A DNA stretch of 37,192 nucleotides. It comes from Candidatus Bartonella washoeensis Sb944nv (GTDB lineage Bacteria; Pseudomonadota; Alphaproteobacteria; Rhizobiales; Rhizobiaceae). The notes beneath the pieces are model-generated. The model did no database searches. It was not told the DNA's origin and saw only the letters and a program-made list of their open reading frames with translations. Numbering within the stretch: the stretch's first letter is position 1; each line of letters opens with the position of its first letter. The position numbers were made by a program, and so were the translations under genes. Below are positions 26,027 to 36,554 of this stretch, piece by piece. The stretch spans positions 549,011-586,202 of the forward strand of contig NZ_JH725022.1 of assembly GCF_000278135.1 (NCBI RefSeq). The letters are read 5' to 3'.

Positions 26027-26497
26027 ATGGCTGATATAAAAGGCAAATATTCTCCGCGTTCAGCCAATAAACGCGGAGCAGCAAGACTTGCTGCAGTTCA
26101 AGCACTTTATCAAATGGATATAGTAGGTTCTGGTGTAATGGAAACAGCAGCTGAATATGAGGCTTATCGTTTAGGAAAAGATATTGATGGATATCAATAT
26201 CTTGATGCTGATTTTCAATGGTTTTTGGCTATTATAACGGGCGTTGTAAAAGATCAAAAACAGCTTGATCCTATGCTTCATCAACAGCTTTCTGCAGAGT
26301 GGTCGCTTTCACGTCTTGATTCTATACTACGAGCAATTTTGCGTGCAGGTTTATGGGAGTTGATCAACCGCAAAGATGTCCCTATTGCTGTTGTTATGAG
26401 TGAATATGTTGATATAGCAAAGGCGTTTTTTGAAGGTGATGAACCAAAGCTTGTCAATGCGGTTCTTGATAGCATGGCGAAAAAAATTCGCTCCTAA
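26027..26497 (+). CDS. nusB: Transcription antitermination factor NusB
   Basis: NusB binds boxA RNA with NusE (S10) and supports antitermination on rRNA operons. The 156-residue all-helical protein shows the family segments [20 protein letters not shown] near the start, [15 protein letters not shown], and [13 protein letters not shown] followed by [10 protein letters not shown]. It begins two bases after ribH and is the last gene of the glyA-nusB run; a long hairpin follows ten bases after its stop. The ribH-nusB pair is conserved across many proteobacteria. Confidence 0.97.
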   Translation: MADIKGKYSPRSANKRGAARLAAVQALYQMDIVGSGVMETAAEYEAYRLGKDIDGYQYLDADFQWFLAIITGVVKDQKQLDPMLHQQLSAEWSLSRLDSILRAILRAGLWELINRKDVPIAVVMSEYVDIAKAFFEGDEPKLVNAVLDSMAKKIRS

Positions 26498-26506
26498 AAA
26501 CAGCGT

Positions 26507-26548
26507 TATAACCTCAATATTATCAGAATTGATAATATTGAGGTTATA
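26507..26548. terminator. Bidirectional terminator between nusB and bamE
   Basis: A 19-bp perfect stem (26507-26525 with 26530-26548) has loop GAAT. It reads TATAACCTCAATATTATCA on the left arm. It sits between the convergent stops of nusB and bamE and likely ends both transcripts, although there is no long T run on either side. Confidence 0.8.
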
Positions 26549-26564
26549 TATAAATTATTAGAAT

Positions 26565-27014
26565 TTAATTATGTGTTGGCAAAGTCGCAGGGCCTTTAAT
26601 AATCTGGATCAAGAAAGGCTGTTCTTTGGTCACAGTAGGTGTTGTTTGGGCGATAAAGTCGAATATTTGACCATCTTGTAGACCATAGTTAGCTATTTTA
26701 GTAACCTGATCACTTTTATCAAAGTAGATGGCCAAGACTTTGCGATCAATAATTTTCGTTTTCATAAACTGCATCCCACGGTAGCGCGTTTGTGAGATAT
26801 AATAAAAGACCTCATTATCATATTTTGTTTTTAGAGAAGGGGTTCCTAAAGTTAAAATAACCTGCTCCTGACTTGATCCAATAGAGATAGAATCAAGAGC
26901 ATTTTTATCAAGGATATAGCCTTCTTTATATATCTGGCTTGAACTACAACCTGCAATTGCTATCATGCTTGTTATTAACAGACCAACCAACACTTTACGT
27001 TTGATTAAGGCCAC
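26565..27014 (-). CDS. bamE: Outer membrane assembly lipoprotein BamE (SmpA/OmlA)
   Basis: BamE is a small lipoprotein of the BAM complex that inserts beta-barrel proteins into the outer membrane. From the GTG at 27014 the protein has 149 residues, with a signal peptide ending in lipobox IAGC. The SmpA/OmlA domain follows (LDSISIGSSQEQVILTLGTP, YYISQTRYRG). The longer frame to 27083 is rejected because the GTG has AGGAG nine bases upstream and places the signal peptide at the N-terminus. It is divergent from the DUF177 gene and convergent with nusB. Confidence 0.92.
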   Translation of the reverse strand: MALIKRKVLVGLLITSMIAIAGCSSSQIYKEGYILDKNALDSISIGSSQEQVILTLGTPSLKTKYDNEVFYYISQTRYRGMQFMKTKIIDRKVLAIYFDKSDQVTKIANYGLQDGQIFDFIAQTTPTVTKEQPFLIQIIKGPATLPTHN

Positions 27015-27250
27015 TATGTGGGGCTCCTGAAACAATGATATCTCCATTTTATACTTAGATGTATGACAAGAAGGCAACCTCAAGTTTTTTCTAATTTTAG
27101 CTTAATCTGCCATAGCTTACATTGAGTTTCCCTGTTATAAAGCAAATTATGCCATACAGAATTTCTTTAGAAAAGAAAAAAATGAATGAAATGTACTTTG
27201 GCTAAATAAAAGCACAGTATATTATATCCCTTCATATTCGGGAGTTGTCA

Positions 27251-27808
27251 ATGAATGTTCAAAATGTTTCTCAAATGACATTTGCTTTGGCTTATCCAAT
27301 CTCAGTGCGTTCATTACCTCTTAAAGGTATAAGGGTTCACATTTGTGCAGATCAGCGCGAGTGTGCGCATTTGGCTAAGAATCATGATTTAGTTGAAGTG
27401 AAATTTTGTGAGGGAGAATTCCATGTTTTACCATGGAAAAAACGTGGTGTACGCGTAAAAGGTTTATTGCGGGCACGTATAATACAACTGTGTGTTATCA
27501 CATTGGAACCACTAGAAAATAGTCTTCATGAAAATATTGAGGTTGTTTTTGTTCCTGAAAACTCAAATTTGATGAAACCAAAAATATCAGAGGATACAGG
27601 TGAGTTATTTTTAGATGCTGAAGGGCTAGATACTCCAGAAGTGTTTTATGGTGATAAAATTGATATTGGTGCAGTCATGGAAGAATTTTTTGAGTTGTCA
27701 ATTGATCATTATCCGCGCAAAAAGGGGATAAATATGAGTATGATTGAAAATTTAGAAGAATCTGAGCAGAAATTATCACCATTTTCTGTTTTAAAAAGTT
27801 GGAAGTAA
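27251..27808 (+). CDS. DUF177 (YceD) family protein
   Basis: The 185-residue protein is related to YceD, which is linked to 23S rRNA or L32 metabolism in other bacteria; the biochemical role is not established. The family core is visible as LLRARIIQLCVITLEPLE (a change from the usual cysteine-containing VTLEP segment), the acidic DTPEVFYGDKIDIGAVMEE and the C-terminal SPFSVLKSW. A TTG at 27245 is possible, but the ATG at 27251 has GGGAG six bases upstream. It precedes plsX by 159 bases, a conserved pairing in which rpmF often lies between; rpmF is not seen here. Confidence 0.88.
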   Translation: MNVQNVSQMTFALAYPISVRSLPLKGIRVHICADQRECAHLAKNHDLVEVKFCEGEFHVLPWKKRGVRVKGLLRARIIQLCVITLEPLENSLHENIEVVFVPENSNLMKPKISEDTGELFLDAEGLDTPEVFYGDKIDIGAVMEEFFELSIDHYPRKKGINMSMIENLEESEQKLSPFSVLKSWK

Positions 27809-27967
27809 TTGTAAAAAAATAAAAAAAATTATCTATTGTATACTTTTATAAAAACAGTATTTTCCGTGAGTCTATTTTTTGCGTGATATACTTTTGGGTT
27901 GTTTTAGGAGCAAAAATTGCAACATGAGTTTAAAATGCGTAAATGAAAAGATGTAGGATATACAAGC

Positions 27968-29038
27968 GTGATTAGAATTTCTGTGGATGTAATGGGTGGT
28001 GATTATGGTCCGGAAGCAACTATTGCAGGAGCAGCAATTGTAAAAAAATATTTGCCAAATATTCATTTTCTATTTTATGGAGTAGAAGAGGCTGTTAAAC
28101 CAGTTTTAAAAAAATACCCTTGTTTAGCTGCGGTATCGCATTTTTATCCCACAGAAAGTTATACGCGCATGGATGAGAAGCCAAGCCAAGCACTTCGCAA
28201 TGGGCGGGGTAAATCATCAATGTGGCATGCAATTGAAGCCGTAAAAAATGGTGAAGCTGATGTTTGCATTTCTGCTGGCAATACTGGTGCACTCATGGCA
28301 ATGTCCTATTTTTGTTTAAAAATGATGGCAGAGGCTGAACGTCCTGGGATTGCAGGTATTTGGCCAACGCTTCGCAGTGAGAGTATCGTTTTGGATATTG
28401 GGGCAACGATTGGTGCATCTGCTAACCAGTTGGTTGATTTGGCAGTTATGGGGGCGGGTATGTTTCGTGCACTTTATCACACTGAAAAACCAAGTGTTGG
28501 ACTTTTAAATGTTGGTGTTGAAGAGGTTAAAGGCCTTTATGAAATCAAAAAGGCCGGAATGATATTGCGTGAAGTGCAATTAGAGGGATTAGAGTATAAA
28601 GGATTTGTTGAAGGTAATGATATTGGAAAGGGAACAGTAGACGTTGTTGTAACAGAAGGATTTTCTGGTAATATTGCTTTAAAAACTGCAGAAGGGACTG
28701 CGCGGCAGATAGGGGAAATCTTAAACACTGCACTGCGCAGCTCTTTTTTATCATCCCTTGGTTATTTTTTATCGCGGAGCGCTTTTCGTACACTGAAACA
28801 GAAAATGGACCCTGATAGGGTTAATGGTGGAGTGCTTTTAGGTTTGAACGGTGTTGTTATAAAAAGTCATGGTAGTGCTAATGCTCACGGTTTTGCTTCT
28901 GCTATCCATGTTGGTTATAAGATGGTCAATAATGAACTTTTGAAAAAAATAACTGCTGATTTACGGCGCTTTCATGAGAATAAAGAAACAATTTTTGATA
29001 AAGAAGATGAAGCCATGATGAATGAGGAGACCATATGA
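27968..29038 (+). CDS. plsX: Phosphate acyltransferase PlsX
   Basis: PlsX converts acyl-ACP to acyl-phosphate, the donor for PlsY in phospholipid synthesis; it is peripheral on the inner membrane. The 356-residue protein has the N-terminal [14 protein letters not shown] motif, [26 protein letters not shown] and [13 protein letters not shown]. The start is GTG at 27968, with AGGA nine bases upstream. fabH follows after 49 bases, and the plsX-fabH-ihfA-merR order is typical of alphaproteobacteria. Confidence 0.97.
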   Translation: MIRISVDVMGGDYGPEATIAGAAIVKKYLPNIHFLFYGVEEAVKPVLKKYPCLAAVSHFYPTESYTRMDEKPSQALRNGRGKSSMWHAIEAVKNGEADVCISAGNTGALMAMSYFCLKMMAEAERPGIAGIWPTLRSESIVLDIGATIGASANQLVDLAVMGAGMFRALYHTEKPSVGLLNVGVEEVKGLYEIKKAGMILREVQLEGLEYKGFVEGNDIGKGTVDVVVTEGFSGNIALKTAEGTARQIGEILNTALRSSFLSSLGYFLSRSAFRTLKQKMDPDRVNGGVLLGLNGVVIKSHGSANAHGFASAIHVGYKMVNNELLKKITADLRRFHENKETIFDKEDEAMMNEETI

Positions 29039-29087
29039 TAAACGTTTGTCGTAGAAGTGAGAAATCGCAAGAAAAGGTTAGAACCTA

Positions 29088-30062
29088 ATGATTCGATCAG
29101 TTGTACGCGGTGTAGGAAGTGCCTTGCCCCAAAAAAGCTTATCGAATGATGAGATTGCGAAGTTTGTTGAAACATCAGATTCGTGGATTGTTCAGCGTAC
29201 AGGAATACGCCAACGTTACATTGCCAATAAAAATGAAACAACGGTTTCTTTAGGAATAGAAGCTGCACAGGCGGCGCTTGTCAATGCTGGTCTAACAATA
29301 AAAGATATTGATTGTATTATTTTAGCCACTTCAACACCAAACCGTACTTTTCCTGCTTCTGCTGTTGAGATTCAGTATGCTTTAGGAATGAGCCATGGAT
29401 TTGCTTTTGATATTCAAGCCGTTTGTTCTGGTTTTATTTTTGCTTTGACAACAGGAGATACCTATTTACGTAGTGGAGCAGCTAAAAGAATTTTGGTTAT
29501 TGGGTCTGATACATTCTCTCGAATTTTAGATTGGGAAGATCGTACGACATGTGTTTTGTTTGGTGATGGTGCTGGCGCTGCTATTTTGGAAGCACAGAAA
29601 ATTAGAAGTGGTATTGCTTGTGATTATGGCATATTGTCTGCAAAGTTGCGCTCTAATGGTGCTTATATAGATAAGCTGTATGTTGATGGTGGTCCTTCAA
29701 CAACGCAAACGACAGGCTATTTACGTATGGAAGGACGAGAAGTTTTTAAATATGCCGTTGGTATGATAACAGATGTGGTTGATGATTGTTTTGCAGCTGC
29801 TGGTATTAATTCTTCACAATTAGATTGGTTTGTACCTCATCAGGCTAATAAACGGATTATTGAAGCATCAGTTAAAAAACTCGGAATTGCTATAGATAAA
29901 GTTGTGATTACCGTTGATCAACATGGTAATACTTCTGCAGCATCGGTGCCATTAGCTTTAACAACGGCTATTCACGATGGAAGAATTAAAAAAGGAGATC
30001 TCGTCATGTTAGAAGCTATGGGAGGTGGATTTACATGGGGAGCCATTCTTATTCGTTGGTAG
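29088..30062 (+). CDS. fabH: Beta-ketoacyl-ACP synthase III
   Basis: FabH starts type II fatty acid synthesis by condensing acetyl-CoA with malonyl-ACP. The 324-residue protein has the complete catalytic triad: C113 in QAVCSGF, H251 in PHQANKRI and N281 in [23 protein letters not shown] near the N-terminus and the C-terminal [13 protein letters not shown] are typical. AAGG precedes the ATG by ten bases. Together with plsX it supplies the ordinary fatty acid and phospholipid pathway, distinct from the acpXL cluster at 2.3-7.1 kb. Confidence 0.98.
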   Translation: MIRSVVRGVGSALPQKSLSNDEIAKFVETSDSWIVQRTGIRQRYIANKNETTVSLGIEAAQAALVNAGLTIKDIDCIILATSTPNRTFPASAVEIQYALGMSHGFAFDIQAVCSGFIFALTTGDTYLRSGAAKRILVIGSDTFSRILDWEDRTTCVLFGDGAGAAILEAQKIRSGIACDYGILSAKLRSNGAYIDKLYVDGGPSTTQTTGYLRMEGREVFKYAVGMITDVVDDCFAAAGINSSQLDWFVPHQANKRIIEASVKKLGIAIDKVVITVDQHGNTSAASVPLALTTAIHDGRIKKGDLVMLEAMGGGFTWGAILIRW

Positions 30063-30139
30063 ATTATAGTCGCTTGACCATATTTGAATAAAACGTATAA
30101 ATCATTTTGTAATTTTTAATATTTGAATAGGTGATTATA

Positions 30140-30466
30140 ATGACAAGTAAGACAGTAACGCGTGCAGATTTAGCGAGCGTAGTTTGTAGAAAAGTAGGCT
30201 TGTCACATACTGAATCAGCAGCTTTGGTTGAATTAGTTTTGGATGAAATTTGCAATTCACTTGTAAGAGGTGAAGCAGTTAAACTTTCTTCTTTTGCGAC
30301 TTTTCAAGTGCGCAATAAAAGTGAGCGTGTTGGACGCAACCCAAAAACTGGTGTTGAAGCACCTATCCTGCCACGACGTGTTGTGACATTTAAAGCTGCA
30401 AACGTACTTAAACAAAGAATTTTAGATTCGCATCGTGCAAGAAGAAAAATAATGTCACCTGAATAG
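30140..30466 (+). CDS. ihfA: Integration host factor alpha subunit
   Basis: IhfA pairs with IhfB to bend DNA at specific sites in recombination, replication and transcription. The 108-residue protein has the HU/IHF fold signature: the N-terminal TRADLASVV helix, the beta arm segment [21 protein letters not shown], and a C-terminal [11 protein letters not shown]. The IhfA-type arm and short basic tail fit the alpha rather than the beta subunit. The GTG at 30131 is in frame, but ATG at 30140 with TAGGTG upstream is the better start. It follows fabH by 77 bases. Confidence 0.95.
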   Translation: MTSKTVTRADLASVVCRKVGLSHTESAALVELVLDEICNSLVRGEAVKLSSFATFQVRNKSERVGRNPKTGVEAPILPRRVVTFKAANVLKQRILDSHRARRKIMSPE

Positions 30467-30658
30467 ATACTGTTACAATGTCTGGTATTTGTTAAAAAAA
30501 ATTGTATAAATAAAGTCCTCTATTCTGTTTTAAGTAAAAAGCTTTTTAGTTTAAATTCAGTCAAGTATAGTCCTATTTTTGACCAATCTTGTTGAGAAAT
30601 TAAAATTTAATGAGTCGTTATAGAAACGTTTTAAGTGTTTTAGATAAGGTATTGCAAA

Positions 30659-31162
30659 ATGGATAAGAGCTCCGATGCTTTTCGCACAATTAGCGAAGTA
30701 GCCGAGTTGTTGGAGCTTCCGCAGCATGTGTTAAGATTTTGGGAAACACGTTTTAGGCAAATTAAGCCAATGAAACGTGGCGGCGGAAGACGCTATTATC
30801 GCCCAGCTGATGTTGATTTGCTCAATGGTATAAAGCAGTTGCTGTATGATCAGGGTTATACAATAAAAGGTGTGCAGCGCCTTTTGAAAGAAAATGGTGT
30901 TGCTTTTGTTACTGCATTTGGTAATGGTGATCTTGATACTATGAATGTTGTAATAGAAAAGAAACACTCAGAACAAATTTCTGAATCTACCAGTAGTGAT
31001 CCTAAAAACTCTTCTTTTGGACTTTTGAGTTTCATGAAGAATGAAGGGGAATCTTCTGTCGGTTCTGTTAATGTTTCCAAAGATAAAACTGATAAAGCAT
31101 TGTTGCAAGAAACGCTATTTGAACTCATTGAATGTAAGCGTGTGCTTGACAGAGCTCGCTAA
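30659..31162 (+). CDS. MerR-family transcriptional regulator
   Basis: The 167-residue protein begins with a winged-helix MerR domain (about 10-80): [34 protein letters not shown] and [12 protein letters not shown]. There is no cysteine-rich metal site, so it is not a classical metal sensor. The C-terminal half is polar and probably partly disordered, and the effector is unknown. In alphaproteobacteria this gene regularly follows ihfA. Here a 192-base gap separates them, so it may have its own promoter. It converges with thrS 46 bases on, without an obvious terminator. Confidence 0.9.
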   Translation: MDKSSDAFRTISEVAELLELPQHVLRFWETRFRQIKPMKRGGGRRYYRPADVDLLNGIKQLLYDQGYTIKGVQRLLKENGVAFVTAFGNGDLDTMNVVIEKKHSEQISESTSSDPKNSSFGLLSFMKNEGESSVGSVNVSKDKTDKALLQETLFELIECKRVLDRAR

Positions 31163-31208
31163 CGATGTTTCTCTTCGCTTTATAGCTCCTCTTATCTCTT
31201 ACCTTGCT

Positions 31209-33185
31209 CTAAGTGTTCATTAAACGGCGCAAATCTGGTGGTGTTGCTTCATTTGTAAGCTGCTTAATGACTTCTTCTATAGATAAAAGAACTTGATCTG
31301 TACTTCCTAAGCGGCGCATATTCACACTGTTTGTTTCAGATTCTCGTCTACCACATACCAAAATTACTGGAACTTTTTGCAAAGAATGTTCACGTATTTT
31401 ATAGTTAATTTTTTCATTACGAAGATCTGATGTTGTTGAAAGTCCGACAGCTTTCAGTCTTGCCGTTATTTTTTTTGCGTATTCATTTGCTTCGGATGTA
31501 ATTGTTGCTACTACAACCTGTCGAGGTGCAAGCCAAAGTGGCATGTGTCCAGCAAAGTGTTCAATTAATATGCCAAGAAAACGCTCCATTGATCCAAAAA
31601 TAGCCCGATGAATCATAACAGGCTGGCGTTTTTCTGAATCTTTATCAATATAGAATGCGCCAAAACGTTCAGGTAAATTGAAATCTAATTGTGTTGTACC
31701 ACATTGCCATTCGCGACCGATCGCATCTTTTAACGTATATTCAAATTTAGGTCCATAAAATGCACCTTCACCTGGCAAGATGCTTGTTTTGATGCGTCCT
31801 TCAGATTCTATCTCAATGGTTTTGAGAACAGATATCATGATATTTTCCGCATGATCCCATAATGCATCAGATCCGACTCGTTTTTCTGGGCGTGTTGAAA
31901 GTTTAAGGTTGATTTCTTTAAAACCAAAATCAGCATAAGTTGATAAAATTAAATTATTAATACTCAGGCATTCATCAGCTAACTGCTCATCTGTACAAAA
32001 AATATGCGCATCATCTTGTGTAAAGCTACGTACACGCATAAGACCATGTAGAGAGCCTGAAGGCTCATAACGATGGACAAGACCAAACTCAGCGAGTCTA
32101 ACTGGCAAATCACGGTAAGATTTTAAACCATGCTTAAAAATTTGTACATGACCAGGACAATTCATTGGTTTAAGAGCGTAAATATTTCCATTATCCCAGT
32201 CTTCAGCTGCTGGAATTGCTTTGAACATATTCTCTTTATACCATTCCCAATGGCCAGACATTTCCCAAAGTGATTTATCAAGAACTTGCGGTGCATTCAC
32301 TTCAGCGTATTGATGATCATCGAGGCATCGACGCATATAGTTGATTAAATTTTGTAACATTTTCCAACCTTTGGGATGCCAGAAAATCATTCCTGGGCTT
32401 TCTTCTTGAAAATGAAACAAATCCATTTCACGTCCTAAGCGTCGGTGATCACGTTTTTCAGCTTCTTCTAGCATGTGTAGGTAAGCTTTTAAGTCATTCT
32501 CATTAGCAAATGCTGTACCATAAATTCTTGTTAGCATCGGATTATTAGCATCTCCCCGCCAATAAGCTCCTGCGACTTTCATCAGTTTGAAAGCATTTCC
32601 AATTTGTCCAGTAGATTGCATGTGTGGACCACGGCAAAGATCAAACCAATCGCCTTGATAATAGACTTTCAAATCCTGATTTTCGGGAATGCTATCAATC
32701 AGCTCTACTTTATAAAGCTCGTTTTTTTGAGAAAAAATCTCCTTTGCTTTTTTGCGAGACCAAACTTCTTTTCTGAAAGGTTTATTACGTTGGATAATTT
32801 CACGCATTTTTTTTTCAATGATGGTGAGGTCACTCAATGTAAAAGGTTGTTCACGTGCAAAATCATAATAAAAACCATTTTCAATGACAGGGCCAATTGT
32901 AACTTGTGTTCCAGGAAAGAGCTCCTGTACAGCTTCGGCTAGAACATGTGCACAATCATGGCGAATAAGCTCAAGAGCACGCGAATCTTCGCGGGTAATA
33001 ATTTCTATTTGACCAGACTGCTCTAAAGGATCCGATAAATCTTTTGTGATACCGTTAAGGCTGTAGGCAACTGCTTTTTTTGCAAGTGATTTAGAAATAG
33101 ATTCCGCTAATTCTAAACCAGTCATTTCATTGGGATAATCACGTTTTGAACCATCGGGAAAAGAAAGAGAAACAGAGTAAGACAT
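31209..33185 (-). CDS. thrS: Threonyl-tRNA synthetase
   Basis: This class II synthetase charges tRNA-Thr. The 658-residue protein has the full layout. It starts with a TGS domain (1-60). An editing domain follows with HDCAH (H76, H80), and the catalytic core contains the zinc ligand in MNCPGH and [14 protein letters not shown]. The C-terminal anticodon-binding domain contains [15 protein letters not shown] lies six bases before the ATG. The 119-base upstream region has a short CCGC/GCGG hairpin potential but no clear T-box or operator structure. Confidence 0.98.
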   Translation of the reverse strand: MSYSVSLSFPDGSKRDYPNEMTGLELAESISKSLAKKAVAYSLNGITKDLSDPLEQSGQIEIITREDSRALELIRHDCAHVLAEAVQELFPGTQVTIGPVIENGFYYDFAREQPFTLSDLTIIEKKMREIIQRNKPFRKEVWSRKKAKEIFSQKNELYKVELIDSIPENQDLKVYYQGDWFDLCRGPHMQSTGQIGNAFKLMKVAGAYWRGDANNPMLTRIYGTAFANENDLKAYLHMLEEAEKRDHRRLGREMDLFHFQEESPGMIFWHPKGWKMLQNLINYMRRCLDDHQYAEVNAPQVLDKSLWEMSGHWEWYKENMFKAIPAAEDWDNGNIYALKPMNCPGHVQIFKHGLKSYRDLPVRLAEFGLVHRYEPSGSLHGLMRVRSFTQDDAHIFCTDEQLADECLSINNLILSTYADFGFKEINLKLSTRPEKRVGSDALWDHAENIMISVLKTIEIESEGRIKTSILPGEGAFYGPKFEYTLKDAIGREWQCGTTQLDFNLPERFGAFYIDKDSEKRQPVMIHRAIFGSMERFLGILIEHFAGHMPLWLAPRQVVVATITSEANEYAKKITARLKAVGLSTTSDLRNEKINYKIREHSLQKVPVILVCGRRESETNSVNMRRLGSTDQVLLSIEEVIKQLTNEATPPDLRRLMNT

Positions 33186-33304
33186 AAAACACTCCTTTAA
33201 TCCAATTCCGCGAACGATTGCGGATGGTTTCGTGAAAACTTAGTGATCATTCCATTAAGGCCAATAGGCTATTTTCTATCAATACATATGAAAAAAGAAA
33301 AGAA

Positions 33305-33658
33305 CTATTTGTTATGTCTAGAAGAAATTTTCCAGTAGTGCCAAGGTTTATAAAAACAGTAAGAATTGCCAAGAGAAATAGGTACTGGATCAAAACCATG
33401 TGTTCCAAATGGACCACAACGCACGAGACGAAAAAGACCTAACCACGCACCAGCCCACAGCCCGTGACGTGCAACTGCTTCATAAGTATACTCTGAACAG
33501 GTTGGTACATGGCGACATTGATTTCCTATAAAGCTAGAAAGTGTTAGTTGATAAAAACGTATCAAGAAAATACCAAGTAATCGTCCCGGTGTTTTTCGCC
33601 AATGGCCTGTATAATTTCGAGTTGTTCTCTTTTTGGATTTAGAATATATCTCAGACAT
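33305..33658 (-). CDS. yidD: Membrane protein insertion efficiency factor YidD
   Basis: YidD is a small cytosolic or membrane-associated protein that assists YidC-dependent membrane insertion. The 117-residue protein contains the family signature: CRHVPTCSEYTYEAV, GLFRLVRCGPFGTHGFDPVP and a cluster of basic residues at the N-terminus. Its ATG follows the stop of the IscU-like gene directly (TAA-ATG), so translation is coupled. rpmH-rnpA-yidC, its partners in many bacteria, are not in the window. Confidence 0.95.
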   Translation of the reverse strand: MSEIYSKSKKRTTRNYTGHWRKTPGRLLGIFLIRFYQLTLSSFIGNQCRHVPTCSEYTYEAVARHGLWAGAWLGLFRLVRCGPFGTHGFDPVPISLGNSYCFYKPWHYWKISSRHNK

Positions 33659-34087
33659 TTATTTTTCTTCAATTTGTTCGATACAATCTATCACGGCATC
33701 AAAAATAAGCATCGTTGATGTGTGACGCACTTTATAATCTTTAATGGGCTGCAAGCAAGAAAATGCTTCAAATGGAGCTGAAGGAGGGGGGCCATTTTCT
33801 GTCAGCATATGATAGATAATTTCACGTAATATTTTAAGATTTTTTGTTGTTTGGCCGATGATATGATATGCTAAAAGTGAAGCTGCAGCTTGTCCTAGCA
33901 CACATGCATGCACTTCGTGAGCGAAATCTGTAATGATACAATTTTCTACTTTTAAATCTACAGTGACTGTTGAGCCGCAAAGGCGCGCATGTTTTTTTGA
34001 CGTTGCATCCGGATTATCAAGGCGGCCAATTTTGCTTATATGCGCAGCATATTCAAGTATTTTTTCATTATAGATATTATCAATCAT
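33659..34087 (-). CDS. IscU/NifU-N-like iron-sulfur scaffold protein
   Basis: The 142-residue protein belongs to the IscU/NifU N-terminal family of Fe-S cluster scaffolds. Three candidate ligand cysteines are conserved in place: C37 in ARLCGSTVTV, C62 in VHACVLGQAAASL and C111 in SCLQPIKDYKVRH. The distribution resembles the Rhizobiales IscU-like protein found next to yidD rather than classical IscU, so its exact role is uncertain. A GTG at 34093 is in frame, but the ATG at 34087 has AGG upstream at better spacing. It is divergent from folE. Confidence 0.85.
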   Translation of the reverse strand: MIDNIYNEKILEYAAHISKIGRLDNPDATSKKHARLCGSTVTVDLKVENCIITDFAHEVHACVLGQAAASLLAYHIIGQTTKNLKILREIIYHMLTENGPPPSAPFEAFSCLQPIKDYKVRHTSTMLIFDAVIDCIEQIEEK

Positions 34088-34212
34088 GAGCACTTGCCTG
34101 AAATTTCGAGAGCTGTGATTGTTTAAGCTTTTAAATCGATTATATAGAGATTATACAGGATACAATAGAGAGGTAGCAAACGCTTTGTATATGGTAAATT
34201 TGGAGTTTTTAA

Positions 34213-34830
34213 ATGCATAATGTTCAAGGTGATAATAAGAACCCATTTTTATCTGGGGGAAAGCGTCCTAGTTTTGAAGAAGTGGAAGCAGCGATTCGTA
34301 CATTGCTGTTATGGATAGGAGAGGATCCGAATCGAGAAGGGCTTTTAGATACTCCGAGCCGTGTAGCTAAGGCATATCGTAATCTTTTTACAGGTTATAG
34401 CGAATCGGTTGAAGAAATCTTGGGCACAGTTTTTGAAGAGGTTTCAGGATACAATGAATCGGTAATAATGAAGGATCTCTCTTTTTATTCACATTGCGAA
34501 CATCATATGATTCCAATTGTTGGTAAAGCTCATATCGCTTATCTTCCTGATAAAAAGGTTGTTGGTCTTTCAAAAATTGCACGTGTTGTAGATGCTTTTT
34601 CTCGTCGCTTACAGACACAAGAAGCCATGACAGCTCAAATAGCTAATGCTTTAGAAGTCCATCTAAAACCTCGCGGTGTTGCGGTTTTGATTGAGGCTGA
34701 ACACATGTGCATGGCTATGAGAGGAGTACAAAAGCAGGGAGCTACCACGATTACAACAAGTTTTCATGGTTCTTACGAAAAAGATAAAGTTGCACAGGCT
34801 AATTTTATGATGATGGTATGTAGACCATAG
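34213..34830 (+). CDS. folE: GTP cyclohydrolase I
   Basis: FolE converts GTP to 7,8-dihydroneopterin triphosphate, the first step of folate synthesis. The 205-residue protein shows the zinc site SHCEHHM (C95) and the second cysteine in [15 protein letters not shown]. Substrate-site text includes [20 protein letters not shown] and the N-terminal [22 protein letters not shown] sits seven bases before the ATG. With glyA in the same window, two folate/one-carbon genes lie about 11 kb apart, without operon linkage. Confidence 0.98.
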   Translation: MHNVQGDNKNPFLSGGKRPSFEEVEAAIRTLLLWIGEDPNREGLLDTPSRVAKAYRNLFTGYSESVEEILGTVFEEVSGYNESVIMKDLSFYSHCEHHMIPIVGKAHIAYLPDKKVVGLSKIARVVDAFSRRLQTQEAMTAQIANALEVHLKPRGVAVLIEAEHMCMAMRGVQKQGATTITTSFHGSYEKDKVAQANFMMMVCRP

Positions 34831-34909
34831 TAAAGTCCATGTTCTCATAATTTTTATCGGGTTATAAAGTAGTTTGGATAAAATAAATTCTCTGAAAGTG
34901 AAAATGGGC

Positions 34910-34937
34910 TTGTACCTTGCTTTGTGATTTGTTAAAT
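34910..34937 (+). promoter_or_regulatory. Possible promoter of tRNA-Leu
   Basis: TTGTAC (34910-34915) and TTAAAT (34932-34937) are spaced by 16 bases. They lie about 33 bases before the tRNA-Leu 5' end, a reasonable distance for a tRNA promoter. The match to consensus is partial. Confidence 0.3.
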
Positions 34938-34969
34938 CCAAAAAAACGATATGTTTGGCTTCACCACGT

Positions 34970-35054
34970 GCGGTCGTGGCGGAATTGGTAGACGCGCAGC
35001 GTTGAGGTCGCTGTGGGGCAACCCGTGGAAGTTCGAGTCTTCTCGACCGCACCA
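34970..35054 (+). tRNA. tRNA-Leu (anticodon GAG)
   Basis: This is a complete 85-nt type II tRNA with encoded CCA. The acceptor stem is GCGGTCG/CGACCGC with discriminator A. The anticodon stem CAGCG/CGCTG encloses loop TTGAGGT, giving GAG. The long variable arm is TGGGGCAACCCGT and the T arm contains GTTCGAGTC. It reads CUC and CUU leucine codons. It stands alone, 139 bases after folE. Confidence 0.97.
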
Positions 35055-35230
35055 TTTGCATTCTCAGTGGTTGTTAAAGATAAATAGGGGGATAGTGCGC
35101 ATTAGAGTGGGATTTTTTAGCGTATTATTTTTAGAGCATTCCTAGTAATGCTTTCATTTCAGGTCCGTGGGATTTCTTCCTTATACTTGTAGATTTGAAA
35201 TGTTGCTTCTTTTAAGGGGATGGTATTGCA

Positions 35231-36418
35231 GTGAAAACTCCAGTATTTTTAAACTATGTAATACTTTTTATTTGTGTTTCTTTATTAACTGCGTGTAGTC
35301 AGTCACGTGCTGTACTTTGGCATGGAGTACATGCAACACCATCTATGATTGCAGTGCAAAAGGAAGTTGAAGGTAGACTGATTCCTCCAAAGGCTATCGT
35401 TCCAGTGTATGTTGCAACAAGTCGTATGATGCAAAAAAACTATTCTCAGCCTTATGGAGCAGAGCGATCAAATAAAGTGCACTATAATCGCGTTGATATA
35501 GGAATCCCTCAACAACATGTGAAAGGTGTTGTTGAGACAAATGCGTATAGCCCCACACACGATAAATATTTTGCGGCAGTGGCGTTGCAAAAATACGATA
35601 ACAAGGAACAATTTAAGCAGCAATTGAATGCTGATTTAGAGAAAAAACCAAAAGGAAAAAGAGAAATCTTCCTTTTTATTCATGGTTATAATAATAATTT
35701 TGCAGATGGCACATTTCGTACAGCGCAGTTTACATATGATTATTCTTTAAATGTTGTTTCTGTGCACTATTCTTGGCCTTCTGCTGGTTCAATTCCACTT
35801 TATATTTATGATCGTGATAGTGCCAATTTCGCGCGTGATGGACTTATGGAGCTCTTGACACTCATTAGCGAAACTAAAGCTGATCAGATTACGGTTATCG
35901 CGCACTCTATGGGAAATTTTGTCATAATGGAGGCATTTAGAACTCTGGCATTAAAAGGAAAATATACACCTATTCGCCGTATTACAAGTTTCTTGATGGC
36001 CGCGCCGGACATTGATATTGATGTGTTTGAGCGTCAACTGAATGATGTTAAGAAATTACCTCATCCGACAGCTATTTTGGTGTCTCGAGCAGATAAAGCT
36101 CTCGCTGTTTCAGGCCATCTTACGGGTGGGCATCATCGTGTCGGTGATGGTTCAGATATTGAAATGTTGCGTAAAAATGGGATAACTGTTCTTGATTTTT
36201 CTCATGTTGATGGTGGAGCACACAATGTATTTGCCTCTTCGCCAACGTTAATGGCTCTTATTCGAGAAGGTTCTTTGGCTTCAACAATTATGCAGGGTAC
36301 AGAATTATCACCCAGTCAGGCGCTTCTTGCTGATAGTAGTAGTGTTTTAGAGAAGACAACTCACCTTATCTTTTATACACCCGTACGTCTTTTATCTCCA
36401 ATAGCTCGACGTAAATAA
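35231..36418 (+). CDS. Predicted lipoprotein with DUF900-type alpha/beta hydrolase domain
   Basis: The 395-residue protein starts at GTG, with AAGGGG eleven bases upstream. An N-terminal signal peptide ends in lipobox LLTAC (C22), so it should be a lipoprotein. The hydrolase fold shows FIHGYNNNF (HG at 151-152) for the oxyanion region and the nucleophile elbow AHSMGN (S226). Likely acid and base residues lie in SRADKAL and in FSHVDGGAHNVF. This is the DUF900 family of serine hydrolases, whose substrates are mostly unknown. It stands alone between tRNA-Leu and an unrecognised gene. Esterase or lipase activity on the cell envelope is an inference. Confidence 0.8.
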   Translation: MKTPVFLNYVILFICVSLLTACSQSRAVLWHGVHATPSMIAVQKEVEGRLIPPKAIVPVYVATSRMMQKNYSQPYGAERSNKVHYNRVDIGIPQQHVKGVVETNAYSPTHDKYFAAVALQKYDNKEQFKQQLNADLEKKPKGKREIFLFIHGYNNNFADGTFRTAQFTYDYSLNVVSVHYSWPSAGSIPLYIYDRDSANFARDGLMELLTLISETKADQITVIAHSMGNFVIMEAFRTLALKGKYTPIRRITSFLMAAPDIDIDVFERQLNDVKKLPHPTAILVSRADKALAVSGHLTGGHHRVGDGSDIEMLRKNGITVLDFSHVDGGAHNVFASSPTLMALIREGSLASTIMQGTELSPSQALLADSSSVLEKTTHLIFYTPVRLLSPIARRK

Positions 36419-36554
36419 GAAAAGGGTAGAACTATATTCTTCAAATATAAATAGATTGGCAACAATATTTTTAGCACTTTCTTTAGAATGAATCTGTACA
36501 ATTAAAAATGAATAGCGGAATGAATGTAAAAACTAGTCATTAGGTGAATTCATA

